Assembly (NCBI GenBank): GCA_035610835.1
Contig: CM069446.1
Location: 68,309,062-68,373,061, forward strand
From: Ophiura sarsii
Lineage: Eukaryota; Echinodermata; Ophiuroidea; Amphilepidida; Ophiuridae
Direction: 5' to 3'
Length of the DNA: 64,000 bases
In this document: one piece after another, positions 1 to 12,115 of the stretch
How positions within the stretch are numbered: position 1 is the first letter of the stretch
Layout of the letters: each line of letters opens with the position of its first letter
Program-made: the position numbers and the translations under genes
The notes under the pieces: model-generated
What the model was told of the DNA's origin: nothing
The model's database searches: none
The model's input: only the letters and a program-made list of their open reading frames with translations

Positions 1-52
1 ATAATAATAATAATAATAATATAAATAATATTAATAATATATATATAGTAAT
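1..52. repeat. AT-only simple repeat
   Basis: ATA/AAT trinucleotide tract passing into TATA-rich sequence, cut off by the assembly gap. No coding content. Confidence 0.9.
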
Positions 53-152
53 NNNNNNNNNNNNNNNNNNNNNNNNNNNNNNNNNNNNNNNNNNNNNNNN
101 NNNNNNNNNNNNNNNNNNNNNNNNNNNNNNNNNNNNNNNNNNNNNNNNNNNN
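53..152. other. assembly gap (100 N)
   Basis: Exactly 100 consecutive N, the usual placeholder for a scaffold gap of unknown size. The sequences on its two sides need not be truly adjacent. Confidence 0.97.
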
Positions 153-324
153 TATTTGAATTTATAACAAATTTGAACTTCACCCCAAATTGTCACATAC
201 ATTAAGAAAACCTAAAACAAAAACACTCCTGTTTACTGTTTCTGTTTTCTGTTCGGTAAGTCGGTATGCGCAGATAAACTGTACTTCACCAACTGTTCCC
301 CGTAGGAAACTGTTTCCTGTAACC

Positions 325-580
325 TAGGAAAGTAGAGTATACTGACAGACGGGATGATCCCCTACTCTTTACGAAGGAGTCTGTGACCTTTTAACGTGCT
401 CGGATTATTGCACTTCCGATACACGAGACCACCATTTATACGTGACTTCTGAACCACGAGACAATTGAGACTAAGTACCTTGCCCAAGGATACAAACATG
501 TTGGCCGAAGTGGGGCTCGAACTCACAACCTTTGCATCGTGAGACCGGCGTCTTATCCACTAGACCACACACGCTCTCTG
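325..580 (-). mobile_element. tRNA-derived SINE (minus strand)
   Basis: Read on the minus strand, about 498-577 has a Pol III A-box-like GTGGTCTAGTGGATAAGACG and a B-box-like GAGTTCGAGCCCC. The T-arm is nearly intact but the acceptor stem does not pair, so it is a SINE head and not a working tRNA gene. The body (about 325-497) has the stretches CCTTGCCCAAGG and TTTAACGTGC, which I associate with tRNA-derived SINEs of marine invertebrates. The family name cannot be fixed here. Confidence 0.6.
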
Positions 581-654
581 AACTGACTACCTAGGAGGTC
601 AGTATGCCCGTAGAACAGGGAGTGTCTTTTTGTCGTCTTCAGAATTAAACAAAT

Positions 655-930
655 GTTTAATGTGTATTGCGGTTACTGAGAGAAATGAACACTTCAGAAA
701 GACAAAATGTTATTAAAATACATACAAAATATGTATTTATTACAAAACAGGTAGACCAATTATTATAGTACCGACACATTTTGTGTGAATGTGAGCAAAC
801 AATGTCATTGTGTTGTGAGTTATTATGCAATAAAATATTGGAAAACCCCAATAAAAAGCAACAAATCTCTGTAAATGTTACATTGGATGGTTTGCATTGT
901 GGTTGCTGAGAGAAATGAACACTTCAGTGT
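655..930. repeat. dispersed repeat, three partial copies
   Basis: A segment containing GAGAGAAATGAACACTTCAG followed by AGACAAAATGTTATTAAAATACATAC starts near 660, recurs truncated near 890-930, and recurs again near 1525-1620, where GTAGACCAAT and ACTGACACATTTT also match. These are copies of one local repeat, interrupted by the inverted-repeat element at 944-1362. Confidence 0.6.
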
Positions 931-943
931 TTTTACTCATCCT

Positions 944-1362
944 ATAGACCAGGGACGTTATTCGTAATTGGCGATTTCATGTGAGAGAGGGAGACATACT
1001 CGATATCACGCTGATAAACATACAATCTCGTACTTTTACTGCAATATAATGAACTGTGAACTTTCTACATTTTCCTAGATAGTGTCGGTTACCAGCAAAC
1101 ATTTCATTTCAAACTAGTGGAATAGATAGTTTATACGTTCAAGTTATTTCACGAATGTAATAAGGTCAAATATTGAACAGCTCAGAAACTATGACGAATT
1201 TTTATGATTAGTGCAAAGTTCACCACATTGAAAAACTACATCACTCTCGTCTCGACTACTTAACTAGCCTCGTTTTCGGAGCACTAATTGCTCTGAGCAT
1301 GCTCAGTTGGATAACATGCCCTCTTTTGACGGTAAGTGCGCCAATTACGAATAACGTCTATA
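944..1362. mobile_element. MITE-like element with 20-bp terminal inverted repeats
   Basis: GACGTTATTCGTAATTGGCG at 954-973 is the exact reverse complement of 1339-1358. TATAGAC lies outside both arms, with six extra bases on the left. No transposase frame lies inside, so it is non-autonomous. It sits inside the repeat described at 655-930. Confidence 0.7.
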
Positions 1363-2159
1363 CAAAGGGTGAAATACCCTTTGATTTTCACCCTTCAAAT
1401 TTTTTCTCAAGAGTGAAAAATGTTGAAAATGTCTTTGTTTTACAAAACACTGCGCAAGCACACGTTTTGGCCATCATTTTGGTTTTTCACCCCTCGAGAA
1501 AATTAACCCAGTAAAATTACTGCTTCAGAAAGACAACATGTTATTAAAATACATACATACAAAATGTGTATTAATAATTATAAAAAAGTAGACCAATAGT
1601 ACTGACACATTTTTGTTAAAAACAGTTTCGCTATTATGCGACTTAAATCAAGTTGAATCTTCATTAACAGTGATGTTTTAATTCACTAATGGTGGGTTTC
1701 ATTGTTCGCCACTGTGGATATTAAGACACAATGGGGGTGCCACCATGAATTTTTGAACTTTTACTGTCTGGAGTCAAGAAACGAACTGGTAACTTCAAAA
1801 CCGCCGCTAGGAGAACTTCATTCTAGCTTCAGTGACAGTAAATAGCTCACCAGAATCAAACAAGTGCTGAGAAATACAATGCCGAAACGTTCGCAGTAAG
1901 TATATCAATTTGAATCAGAAACTTCATATATCATTGCACCGATCCCGATGAATATCACTGTTAACAATTTGTTAAGCAGTGAAGACATTGTCTAAGAACT
2001 GAAAATGTTTCAGTAACAGATGGCATTTTAGAAGAAATTATAACAATTCTGAAGCATTGGAAACATAACTTTAAAAAAACACGTTTTGAAATTAACACAT
2101 TAATGGAGAGTGACAATCTTCAAATTTTCAAATTTAGTGAACACTCACCCTGGAACTCA
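1363..2159. other. intergenic, nothing recognised
   Basis: AT-rich sequence after the MITE. It opens with an imperfect repeat of CCTTTGATTTTCACCCTTC and holds the third copy of the local dispersed repeat. I see no convincing exon, RNA gene or element. Confidence 0.5.
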
Positions 2160-2260
2160 TACAGGGTGGTTAAAGAAGACGCAAAGAGATTTATAAACAT
2201 GTATTAAAAAAAAGAAAATGTCGGTCACATGTGGGGTAACTTTTTTGAACCACCCTGTAT
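2160..2260. mobile_element. short mariner-type MITE
   Basis: About 100 bp bounded by TACAGGGTGGTT and AACCACCCTGTA, perfect inverted ends abutting TA. That is the terminal signature of Tc1/mariner-derived MITEs. There is no internal coding sequence. Confidence 0.7.
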
Positions 2261-2417
2261 ATTAAACTTAACACATGGTACAATATAGCATCTTGTAATT
2301 CAATAAGCATCATCAGATGAGTGCCCATATACTACTTGTAATATTTCCCAAGAACTGTGAATATCTATATATCAAGAATTGCAAAGTCATTCCCCAGATT
2401 TATTATTGTCGCTCCTC

Positions 2418-2690
2418 TATCAAAACCTTGCATCGCCCTCTGGCCCTTCAGCATGTATAAAGTAATACTTCATATATAACCTTTGTGCAGTCTGCTCTAA
2501 ACATGTTCAAGGGCCAAAAACACAATTCTATCAAAACCTTGTAGGCCCTAAATGCTCTTGCGCCTGAACATGTATTAAGTAATACTTCCTATGTATAACC
2601 TTTGGGCAGTCTGTGCAAAACATGCATTTCCAGGGCCAAAACACAATTCTATCAAACCTTGTATGCTCTTGCCTCGAACATCATGGTCGG
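2418..2690. repeat. imperfect tandem repeat, ~125 bp, two full copies plus a partial
   Basis: The block AGTAATACTTC...ATATAACCTTTG...CAGTCTG...CAGGGCCAAAA..CACAATTCTATCAAA.CCTTGTA occurs near 2459-2550 and again near 2577-2665, with further CCTTG/GCTCTTGC pieces on both sides. No function is apparent. Confidence 0.6.
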
Positions 2691-3107
2691 TACACACAAA
2701 ACGTACATGTATATTGTGCATGTACAGTGCATACAGTGTACTGCTGTTGCTGAGTGTTGACCCTATGGTCTAGCATACAGTATAGTTGTCGATTTTGATT
2801 TTATTTATTATTATTTATTTTTTGAATTATAAACCAAAAAGTGTCAAAAAATAAATAAGATGTTAAAAAATTACAACATTTTACAAAATGTATTTTGAGT
2901 TATCTTTGCAGAACCTAAAATGGGTCAAAAAATGTGTTTTTTTATAATTTTCTCCTAAATGATCAATTTCATGATCATGGTTGGATTCATTGAACCCTTT
3001 TCTGCAAGAAAATGTATACTTTTATATAGATTAAATGAATAATGAAGGAGTTACAGCAGTTTTATGGAGGCTATGCTCAGGGCACACCCCTTAACACGGT
3101 TTCACTG
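2691..3107. other. intergenic, nothing recognised
   Basis: AT-rich sequence with poly-A/poly-T runs between a tandem repeat and a GC-rich inverted-repeat element. No supported feature. Confidence 0.5.
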
Positions 3108-3477
3108 TATATAATGCACTTATCAATTGCATCCCTGGTCCCGGGGACCTGGGGATAGCGAGGATTAGGGCTGGGACGTACACATTGCCGATGTGACATC
3201 CCGGGTACAGTCGTGTACGGTCCGTGTGCGGGCGGGGCACCATTTTGTGTAGGTCCTCGCTACAGTCCCGGCCTCCCGTGGAGGGGACAAAGTGTACAGT
3301 CCCGGCCACCCTTACCCAGGACAAAGTGTACACCCGGCTAGAGTCCGCGAATCGCTTAATTTCTTTCTGGAACATAGCCAGGTACCGTTTTTGTACACTC
3401 GTGTACAGTCCTCGCATGGTCCCCGCCATGCCTGGGTCCCTGGGGGCCGGGATTGCAATTGATAAGTGCATAATATA
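3108..3477. mobile_element. GC-rich MITE with ~28-bp inverted ends
   Basis: The left end, TATATAATGCACTTATCAAT and onward, is nearly the exact reverse complement of the right end, which carries ATTGATAAGTGCATAATATA. The 370-bp interior is strikingly GC-rich against its AT-rich flanks and full of short repeats of GTACAGTC, TCCCGG and GACAAAGTGTACA. The overlapping open frames on both strands follow from the low stop-codon density of GC-rich DNA and are not genes. Confidence 0.7.
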
Positions 3478-4223
3478 GGGTTAGGCTATCCTTATCCCAT
3501 CTATCATGAGAACAAACCCAGTTGATAATCTGGGATATCCACCCTTACTTGTAAGACGTGTGAAATGGGGACATGCATACACATATAAGTGTGTCACTAT
3601 GTAACTGGGGATGTCTGGTTTTTACTATCCAAGCAACATGTAGTTTGTGTGTTTCTATTTCATAATATAGTATTATATCACACATATATAATATGGTCGG
3701 TAACTATGCAATAGGGTATAATTTCTAATAAAAATGCCATAAACCCCCTCTATAGGGGGCTTAGAGTTATTTTTATCCCCTCTATCATAGAAACAATCAA
3801 GTTGAAAACCGGGGATATCCCCGATTGCAGGTCCCCGGTTTCATAGGATGGGGCTGGAAAATGTCCCCAATTCACACGTTTTACAAACGCCCAATTGCAG
3901 GTATATCACCCACATCATAGTCTTGGGTAAATTCACACAATTTGAAAATATTACATACAACCTTACATTTACCTCTATATACATTGATACCCAATGTCCC
4001 AACATTCACTCATAGGCCTATACAAAATTGTATTTTAGCCTGGGTTCCCTGATTTTTAGGCCTCCAAAAGGCGCTCAAAGTACAAACATACCAAAGCTCA
4101 TTCCCATGGTCAGTGTTACTCTTAATTTAATTATACCACTTGCCTAGCTCTTTTATAGGAATTCTTAATTTACCCTAAATACAAACCAGTCAAGTGACCA
4201 GGAGGTGTTTTACACAGTAAATA
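3478..4223. other. intergenic with a diverged direct repeat
   Basis: GGCTATCCTTATCCCATCTA near 3484 and GTTATTTTTATCCCCTCTAT near 3766 start two diverged copies of one segment. Each is followed by AACAA..CA.GTTGA.AA.C.GGGATATCC. No gene seen. Confidence 0.4.
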
Positions 4224-4595
4224 CCCAGACAACATACATATTATTGGCACAATATTGGCCCAACATTGGCAATATTGGCATTGGTATTGGCGGTTGGCAC
4301 TCTCTTGGTCACCAATATTGAACCAATATTGGTTTTACATTGGCACTTTTTCAATTGGCATCATGTTGGCAACCAATATTGGACCAATATTGGTTTTACA
4401 TTGGCGCTCTTCAATTGGCTTCATGTTGGCAACCAATATTGGACCAATATTGGTGACCAAGTGAGTGCCAATGGCGCGGTTGGCACTCTCTTGGTCACCA
4501 ATATTGGACCAATATTGGTTTTACATTGGCGCTCTTCAATTGGCATCATGTTGGCAACCAATATTGGTCCAATAATGGGCGCAATATACCAGGGG
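4224..4595. repeat. CCAATATTGG-rich tandem array with ACCCAGACAACATA end
   Basis: It begins with ACCCAGACAACATA. It then repeats a ~75-90-bp unit built from CCAATATTGG palindromes, TTTTACATTGGCGCTCTTCA and ATTGGCATCATGTTGGCAAC. The low stop density makes several spurious open frames. The reverse complement of the ACCCAGACAACATA end, again next to CCAATATTGG-type sequence, lies at 12249-12262, so this is one dispersed family. Confidence 0.75.
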
Positions 4596-4619
4596 CGGGA
4601 AATGACACCATTGATTTGA

Positions 4620-4775
4620 TATTCAAACTAGAGCGGTTCTCGGGTTTCGCGGTTTTCGAGTTTCGCGGTTGATGGGGTTTAGCAGTATCAGATTTAGTGG
4701 TTATCAATAGGGCGGTTATTGACATTGTATTGGTTTTAACATGATATGTTAGGATCTGACCAGAACCATGGAGGA
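4620..4775. repeat. dispersed repeat shared with 16327-16480
   Basis: Contains AAACTAGAGCGGTTCTCGGG, then TTTCGCGGTT motifs, and about 115 bp later TTAGGATC next to an ACCAGA. The same series occurs at 16327-16480. It is a dispersed element of unknown class, not coding. Confidence 0.65.
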
Positions 4776-6064
4776 CGGGCGGAGAGTGATGGTATGAAAA
4801 TGAAATGATTATGAAGTGGTTTGGATTTATTGTGTGGGAGATAATATTTGAAACCCGTTTGTTTGTTCTAAAGGGTTTGCTTTGTATTTGATTCAACCAT
4901 AAGAATGAATTGCTGACAGAGCTGCCGTTGGTGTTTGAGTGTGGCCTGTAGAGTGTATTCAGGTGTGAAGGTAAAAAGTTTGATTTGATTAATGTACTTT
5001 CCGGTTGCAACCTTGGCCCTGTGGGACCTAGGACTTAGCGGGACCATGCGGGCAAGAAAAATGTTGCCTTTCTACGCAGGGACAAGAGTCAGTACTCATA
5101 AGTGGTATATCATTACGTTTTGTCACCAATACAATTGTAGCATGTAATTTATATAGACATGCTTGTCTATTAATTAGCAAGAGTTGAAATGCAAATTCCA
5201 TTTAAATGGAATGGGGCTGGTGAAAGTTTGAGTGAAGTGAACATTTGTACACAAAATGCACAATATACAAAGAAGAATAGACAGAAACAGTAATGTAATA
5301 ATCTTTACATAAACAGTTTATTAAGATGAACATGGGTCCTTCCACGAAGTTGCGTACACAAAGTGTGACATGATAGTCAAATTTGAAGATTGAATTCCAA
5401 AACATCATTTTGAACTTCCTAATGTATGCATAATGTTAAAACAAAATAAACAAACAATCCTCACAAACATGAGGGCCAAGGGGCTATCTTATTCGTTACG
5501 CCATCACCGACGAGAGATGAACGAAACTGATTAGAGCATGCGCATTGTGTTCTCTCAACATCGATCAGCTGATCGCCCGGCGGCATATGATATTATTGTT
5601 TACATCGTAAAACAAGGCATTACACACATGCGCTTTTTGAACGAAATAGCCGCGATCGATTAAAGTTAATAATTTTGTAAATTCGTCTTTGTATACCGAC
5701 AGTCCAGGCAAACGCTAATTGAAAACTTGGCTTAAAATTTCTTTAAACTGAATAAAGAGGCAATTTAAAAAAGCTTTGCGGTAAAATGGATTTTGCTTTC
5801 GATTGACAGCGAATACGCATAATGCGGCAGTCTCGCGATGTATTAAATGACTGAGATTAGTTTTCGTAGTCGATTGAAAACAGATATTTCGCCCGTAATT
5901 TGATCAGCATGGATATCAACATAATGTAATCTTAACTCTAGTGTGATTATTTATTTTTGTCAAAGATTCGATCATTCATCTTTATTTACTTGTTTTGTTA
6001 CTGCCATTCTTTTGCACTTTACAGTTTCATTCATTGTTGCATTTGTTGTTTTATCACCTTTTTA
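4776..6064. other. intergenic, no gene recognised
   Basis: AT-rich sequence. A short CpG-bearing stretch near 5490-5590 (GCGCATTG, CGATCAGCTGATCGCCCGGCGG) stands out in composition, but no exon or TATA-plus-gene arrangement follows it. Confidence 0.45.
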
Positions 6065-9000
6065 GTTACCTATGAGATCAATTTGACGACAACAATTATA
6101 TATAATATTATATTCGCATAGAAATCATAAGGTTTATTTTAATTTGCCTGACCGCCAAATGTCGAAATTTGGAAAATGGACCCAAATATCATTATATGAT
6201 TTATTTTATTTTTTTAAATACGTATGAGATCCATGATACAAAAAAGTCAAGCCGCAATAATTTGGCGACAAAAAAGTCATTCTCATAGAATTTTTTTTAT
6301 TTTTTAAATTCTAAAATATCAAAATTTGAAAAATTAGCCCAAATACCATTATTTGGTTAAATAATTCAATTTTGTCTGGGTACGTATGAGATCGATGATG
6401 CAAAAAAGTCAAGCCGCAATCAATTTGGTGACAAAAAAAAAGTCATTCGCATAGAAATCATAATTATTTTTTTTAAATTCTAGGCTTGACCGACAAATAT
6501 CAAAATTTGACAAATTAGCCAAAATACCATTATTTGGTTAAATAATTCAATTTTGTTTAGGTACGTATGAGATCAATGATACAAAAAAGTTAAGCTGCAA
6601 TCAATTTGACGACAAAAAAGTAATTCGCATAGAAATCATAAAAAAATTAAAAAAATTCTAGGCTTGACCGACAAATATCAAAATTTGAAAAATTAGCCCA
6701 AATACCATTATTTGGTTAAGTAATTCAATTTTTGTTGGTACATATGAGATCGATGATACAAAAAACTCAAGCCGCAATCAATTTGGCGACAAAAAAGTCA
6801 TTCGCATAGAAATCATAATGATTTTTTTTTAAATTCTAGGCTTGACCGACAAATATCAAAATTAGCCCAAATACCATTATTAAATAATTATTATTAATTA
6901 TTAAATAATTCAATTTTGTTTGGGTACGTATGAGATCGATGATACAAAAAGTCAAGTCGCAATCAATTTGACGACAAAAAAGTTGTTCGCATAGAAATCA
7001 TAACAATTTTTTTTAAATTCTAGACTCGACTGACAAATATCAAAATTTGAAAAATTAGCCCAAATACCATTATTTGGTTAAATAATTCAAACATTTTTTG
7101 GTACGTATGAGATCGATGATACAAAAAAGTCAAGTCGCAATCAATTTGACCACAAAAAAGTAATTCGCATAGAAATCATAACATTTTTTTTTAAATTCTA
7201 GGCTTGACCGACAAATATCAAAATTTGAAAAATTAGCCCAAATACCATTATTTGGTTAAGTAATTCAATTTTTGTTGGTACATATGAGATCGATGATACA
7301 AAAAACTCAAGCCGCAATCAATTTGGCGACAAAAAAGTCATTCGCATAGAAATCATAATGATTTTTTTTAAAATTCTAGGCTTGACCGACAAATATCAAA
7401 ATTTGAAAAATTAGCCCAAATACCATTATTTGGTTAAATAATTCAATTTTGTTTGGGTACGTATGAGATCGATGATACAAAAAGTCAAGTCGCAATCAAT
7501 TTGACGACAAAAAAGTTGTTCGCATAGAAATCATAACAATTTTTTTTAAATTCTAGACTCGACTGACAAATATCAAAATTTGAAAAATTAGCCCAAATAC
7601 CATTATTTGGTTAAATAATTCAAACATTTTTTGGTACGTATGAGATCGATGATACAAAAAAGTCAAGTCGCAATCAATTTGACCACAAAAAAGTAATTCG
7701 CATAGAAATCATAACATTTTTTTTTTAATTCTAGGCTTGACCGACAAATATCAAAATTTGAAAAAATTAGCCCAAATACCATTATTTGGTTAAATAATTC
7801 AATTTTTTTTTTGTACATATGAGATCGATGATGCAAAAAAAGTCAAGCCGCAATCAATTCGGCAACAAAAAAGTCATTCGCATAGAAATCATAATTATTA
7901 TTTTTTAAATTCTAGGCTTGACCGACAAATATCGAAATGTGAAAAATTAGCCTAAATACCATTATTTGGTTAAGTAATTCAATTTTTTGGGGTACATATG
8001 AGATCGATGATACAAAAAACTCAAGCCACAATCAATTTGGCGACAAAAAAAGTCATTCGCATAGATTTTTTTTTTTAATTCTAGGCTTGACCGACAAATA
8101 TCAAAATTTGAAAAATTAGCCAAAATACCATTATTTGGTTAAATAATTCAATTTTGTTTGGGTACATATGAGATCGATGATACAAAAGAGTCAAGTCGCA
8201 ATCAATTTGACGACAAAAAAAGTTGTTTGCATAGAAATCATAGGCTTAATGATTTATTTATTTTAATTCTAGGCTTGACCGACAAATATCAAAATTTGAA
8301 AAAAATAGCCCAAATACCATTATTTGGTTAAATAATTCAATTTTTTTTTGGTACGTATGAGATCAATGATACAAAAAAGTAAAGCCGCAATCAATTCGGC
8401 AACAAAAAAGTCATTCACATAGAAATCATAATTATTATTTTTTAAATTCTAGGCTTGACCGACAAATATCAAAATTCGAAAAATTAGCCCAAATACCATT
8501 ATTTGGTTAAATAATTCAATTTTGTTTGGGTACATATGAGATCGATGATACAAAAGAGTCAAGTCGCAATCAATTTGACGACAAAAAAGTTGTTTGCATA
8601 GAAATCATAGGCTTAATGATTTTTTTTTTAATTCTAGGCTTGACCGACAAATATCAAAATTTGAAAAAATAGCCCAAATTCCATTATTTGGTTAAATAAT
8701 TCAATTTTTTTTTGGTACGTATGAGATCAATGATACAAAAAATCAAGCCGCAATCAATTTGACGACAAAAAAGTAATTCGCATAGAAATCATAATTTATT
8801 TATTTTTAAATTCTCGGCTTGACCGACAAATATCAAAATTTGACAAATTAGCCCAAATACCATTATTTGGTTAAATAATTCATTTTTTGGGGGTACATAT
8901 GAGATCGATGATACAAAAAAGTCAAGTTGCAATCAATTTCATGACAAAAATGTCTTTCGTATAGAAATCATGAGCATTTAAAAAAAAAAATTAAGTAGGC

Positions 9001-9075
9001 CTGAGTCTGACCGACAAATGTCAAAATTTGGAAAATGGACGCAAATATCATTATTAATGTTTGGATAAATAATTC
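6065..9075. repeat. ~178-bp satellite array, about 16 copies
   Basis: Tandem units contain GAGATCGATGATACAAAAAA, CATTCGCATAGAAATCATAA, TAGGCTTGACCGACAAATAT and ACCATTATTTGGTTAAATAA, at a spacing of about 178 bp. The outer units (6065-6230 and 8960-9075) are most diverged, as expected for an array homogenised in its centre. Part of the middle has a 540-bp (three-unit) higher-order period: bases 6661-6720 and 7201-7260 are identical. Confidence 0.95.
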
Positions 9076-10293
9076 ATTTTTTTTAAAGAACCAATCGTTT
9101 CTATGTGCGAGTCGATAATATAGATATTTTTTTCAATTAAAAGGTATAGCCTATGCTAGGGTAGGGATGTTCATATCATTGACTACAGAGGGCGACATTT
9201 TTTTGAAAATTAGTTGACCAAAATATGTAGAAAACTCCATGTTTACCTAGATGAATACATCGATGTAGTAGGATGTGGCTAGGATGTATTCACTGATGTC
9301 TATATAACCCCGCACAAGCAACTAAACATCATGAAAGTAAACCTTTTTTTACCTAAAATGGTTTAAAATGTGCATGATTTGCCCAGTTTTCAGCAATACG
9401 AGGCAAACTACTTTTGGTTATAACTTGTTTATTATACAGCCTGCAGACATGGTTGAACCATCATTTTTTCGACATTCATGAACATGATTGCGCGACTCTG
9501 TTTGTTATGTAAACATAAAACAAAAATATGCACGCGCGCATCGATTAGCTCATCACTATCGCCACATCTATGTCGAAGTCATGTATGATACGTGATCACT
9601 ATTGTTATGTAAATGTCCACGCTCTTTCCATGTAATGGGCCCAGCGTGATTCAGTGAAAAGGCATCCAATTGTTACGTAAACATCAAACAATTGATTATC
9701 TATACAGCAAAGATTCGCCCTCATACATCAAGTATGGTGACGTAGCAAGTATTACAATGGTATAACTAAAACTGCGACAAGTCGGGGACTCTGTTTGTTA
9801 TGTAAACATCAAACAAAAATAGCAACGCTCATGTATCCCCGGGAGGGGGGGGGGGGGGTGGTACTCAGATTTGGTTTGGTCAGGGGTGTGCCGCTGGAGA
9901 TTCAAAGCCCCTACCCATTTCTAAGGGTGATTTTGGATAGACCCATGTCTAAGGATTTTTTAGTTGAAAAGCCTACCCATGGCTAAGGATGTCTCATGAA
10001 AAAAACGACCACTGGAGCGGCACGTCCCCGTATACCTTACATACGTGAGTACCACCCCCGAGCATGAATCGTTGTATTTTACTAAGAAAAATATGCTTCT
10101 CAAGGCAAAAAAATATTTTTACTCCTATGAGGCAGATTAACCCCAACTTTGAACTCGTCCAAGTTATTTGCGATTTGTACATGCTCACAAAATCTGGAAT
10201 CCATTGATGGATTAATAAAGACGAAATCGCAAACACAATTTTTTTCTGAGGCAATATCTAGGGGTGGTACCTAGCCTAGCGGTGAACAAATGA
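9076..10293. other. intergenic with dispersed fragments and a G run
   Basis: About 9141-9205 (GGTATAGCCTATGCTAGGG, GGATGTTCATATCATTGACT, AGAGGGCGACATTTT) recurs at 33803-33865. GACTCTGTTTGTTATGTAAA occurs near 9495 and again near 9788. A homopolymeric G run lies at about 9846-9859. The open frames here show no protein-like features. Confidence 0.5.
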
Positions 10294-11399
10294 CAAGCGT
10301 CTAGCGAACGACCTTGGTAGCACGCCAATCAAATGCTTCAGCTATTGTGAGTTTCAACACAATAGATCCAGATCGCTGTAAATATCGACTTACCAATCCA
10401 CTCGGCAATATCGATAATTCCAATACTGGCGGCGTACTTTGCCAAGTGCTCAGGGCAGGGTGGATATATCATGGCCCATAAAATCGGTTTAGGTTTGGAG
10501 CAAGGAAATTGTTAAATTATTAAAGTGTTTGTATTGTTTGTTTCTTAATTAAATAATAAAACGAACTTGTGTTTTAAATAATTAAACGAACTTGTGTTTT
10601 AAATAATAAAACGAACTTGTGTTTTAAATAATAAAACGAACTTGTGTTTTAGATAATAAAACGAACTTGTGTTTTAAATAATAAAACGAACTTGTGTTTT
10701 ATTTTCGATTTTAGTTTAATAAAACATCTATGACTTTAAAAATAAAAATAAATGTCCCTGTTGCTGTTTGATATTCCAATGTTAAAAGAGGGAATAGAAC
10801 TCACGAATATTATTTTCAAGATTGACCAATGAGGTAATGGATGGGTGAAAGAATAAATAAGTAAAATGTCTTGTTCAAACTTCATTGCCTATGCAAGCAC
10901 TGTGCCCAGAAAACATAATTTATTAAATAGTTGACTGGTAAGTCAGAGTCCTGTTTAATTAATGACAGAGTCAACATGATAAAGCAAAACAAAAACAAAA
11001 ATAAAATAATCTTATAATTAGGTTTTGTAATTAATGTCTACCGAGGTCCATTTTTAGATTTTAGATTTTTTTAAATCACAAGTCTAGGCCAGAAAACTAC
11101 TAGTAAAAGTTATTTTTGCTGGTTATCTTATTCATTTGTAGCCCTGTATATTAATTGACGACACAAAACAGCCAGGGACCTAGTGTTATTTATGCGCCTG
11201 CGCAACAGAATCGGTGATCGATTCTGACTGAGCTTTTTGGCCGACCGTGTGTGTGTGGATGCATCATCAATCTTCCATTGGGGAAAAGTCGATTGGGGAA
11301 AAGTCGATATTGCATCGATCACTGGATCTATTGTGTTGAAGACACAATAGCTGAAGCATTTGATTGGCGTGCTACCAAGGTCGTTCGCTAGACGCTTAT
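10294..11399. mobile_element. 1.1-kb element with ~75-bp terminal inverted repeats
   Basis: The arm at about 10296-10371 (AAGCGTCTAGCGAACGACCT, TTGGTAGCACGCCAATCAAA, TGCTTCAGCTATTGTG, then AACACAATAGATCCAG) is repeated in reverse complement at about 11322-11398. Within each arm the pair CACAATAG / CTATTGTG also forms a small hairpin. No transposase frame was found, so it is a non-autonomous DNA-transposon-like or foldback element. Confidence 0.75.
10556..10702. repeat. 25-bp tandem repeat, six copies
   Basis: ACGAACTTGTGTTTTAAATA and its short AT spacer repeat at an exact 25-bp spacing (CGAACTTG at 10562, 10587, 10612, 10637, 10662, 10687). The copies are contiguous without unique spacers, so it is a minisatellite and not a CRISPR array. 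It lies inside the inverted-repeat element at 10294-11399. Confidence 0.9.
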
Positions 11400-11928
11400 A
11401 ACAAATGGGAAATTACGTAGACGTTGAGGTCGTTACAAAACGAGCTCGTTAGTTTAGGTACCATACTCTACAACGCTCACAACTCTTTCCGCTCACACAC
11501 ATGGGTAGTAAACTACTGCGCAACAAAATGACGTAGACTACATCCCCCATTTTTTGACGCCCCTATCTGAAATACGGTGATCAACGCTTGCGCTCAGCGA
11601 CTGAGCGTTACGGAGTATATAAACAATTACGGGTGTTATACGGGGGTACACGAACTAGAATCACCGCCATTTTCTATGATGTGACCGGATACTGGGAATA
11701 AATATCCCTATCGTGGGAACATTTTCCATCATGATTGTCCAAATAACCTTTCCCTCGAACTCAGCCGAGGTAAATACTGTACCAATATCGTATCCAAAAA
11801 ATCTTACTCATTCAAGCTGTATTTTTCGAGATATTTCACACACAAACTTTGATTTCAAAATCTTAGGATGCCGGTACCCGTCCTCCAATTATAACGTGGT
11901 CTAAAAAAGGCCGCCGCTGTTAAGAGTT
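11400..11928. other. intergenic, no gene recognised
   Basis: Flank of the 1.1-kb element. No supported exon or RNA gene. Confidence 0.45.
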
Positions 11929-11961
11929 ATCACTTCCCGGCCTTTTGGCTAGGATCTTGTG
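11929..11961 (+). pseudogene. U2 snRNA 5'-end-like fragment
   Basis: ATCACTTCCCGGCCTTTTGG, continuing CTAGGATCTTGTG, closely matches the highly conserved 5' end of U2 spliceosomal RNA, with about five mismatches over 33 nt. The match stops before the branch-point recognition region: the next bases (CCTTGCCCTGTCCC) do not resemble U2. It is a U2-derived retropseudogene or repeat head and not a functional snRNA. No snRNA promoter element was recognised upstream. Confidence 0.55.
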
Positions 11962-12115
11962 CCTTGCCCTGTCCCTTGAAGATTTGTTCCCTTGTCCTAG
12001 GCTTGCCCTTGGCCAAATTGGTCCTGGCCACGGGTTGGCCTGGGGTCTGCTGACTCCTCTTTGGAGGAAATAAAACAATATAAAGATAGAATTCTTCCTA
12101 CCTAACATTCCTCCA

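Noticed and set aside
3091..3478. Overlapping open frames of 126 and 84 codons on opposite strands
   Set aside because: Both span a GC-rich MITE including its inverted ends; low stop frequency explains them.
10556..10702. Possible CRISPR-like array (regular 25-bp repeats)
   Set aside because: The repeats are contiguous with no unique spacers and the DNA is eukaryotic; it is a minisatellite.
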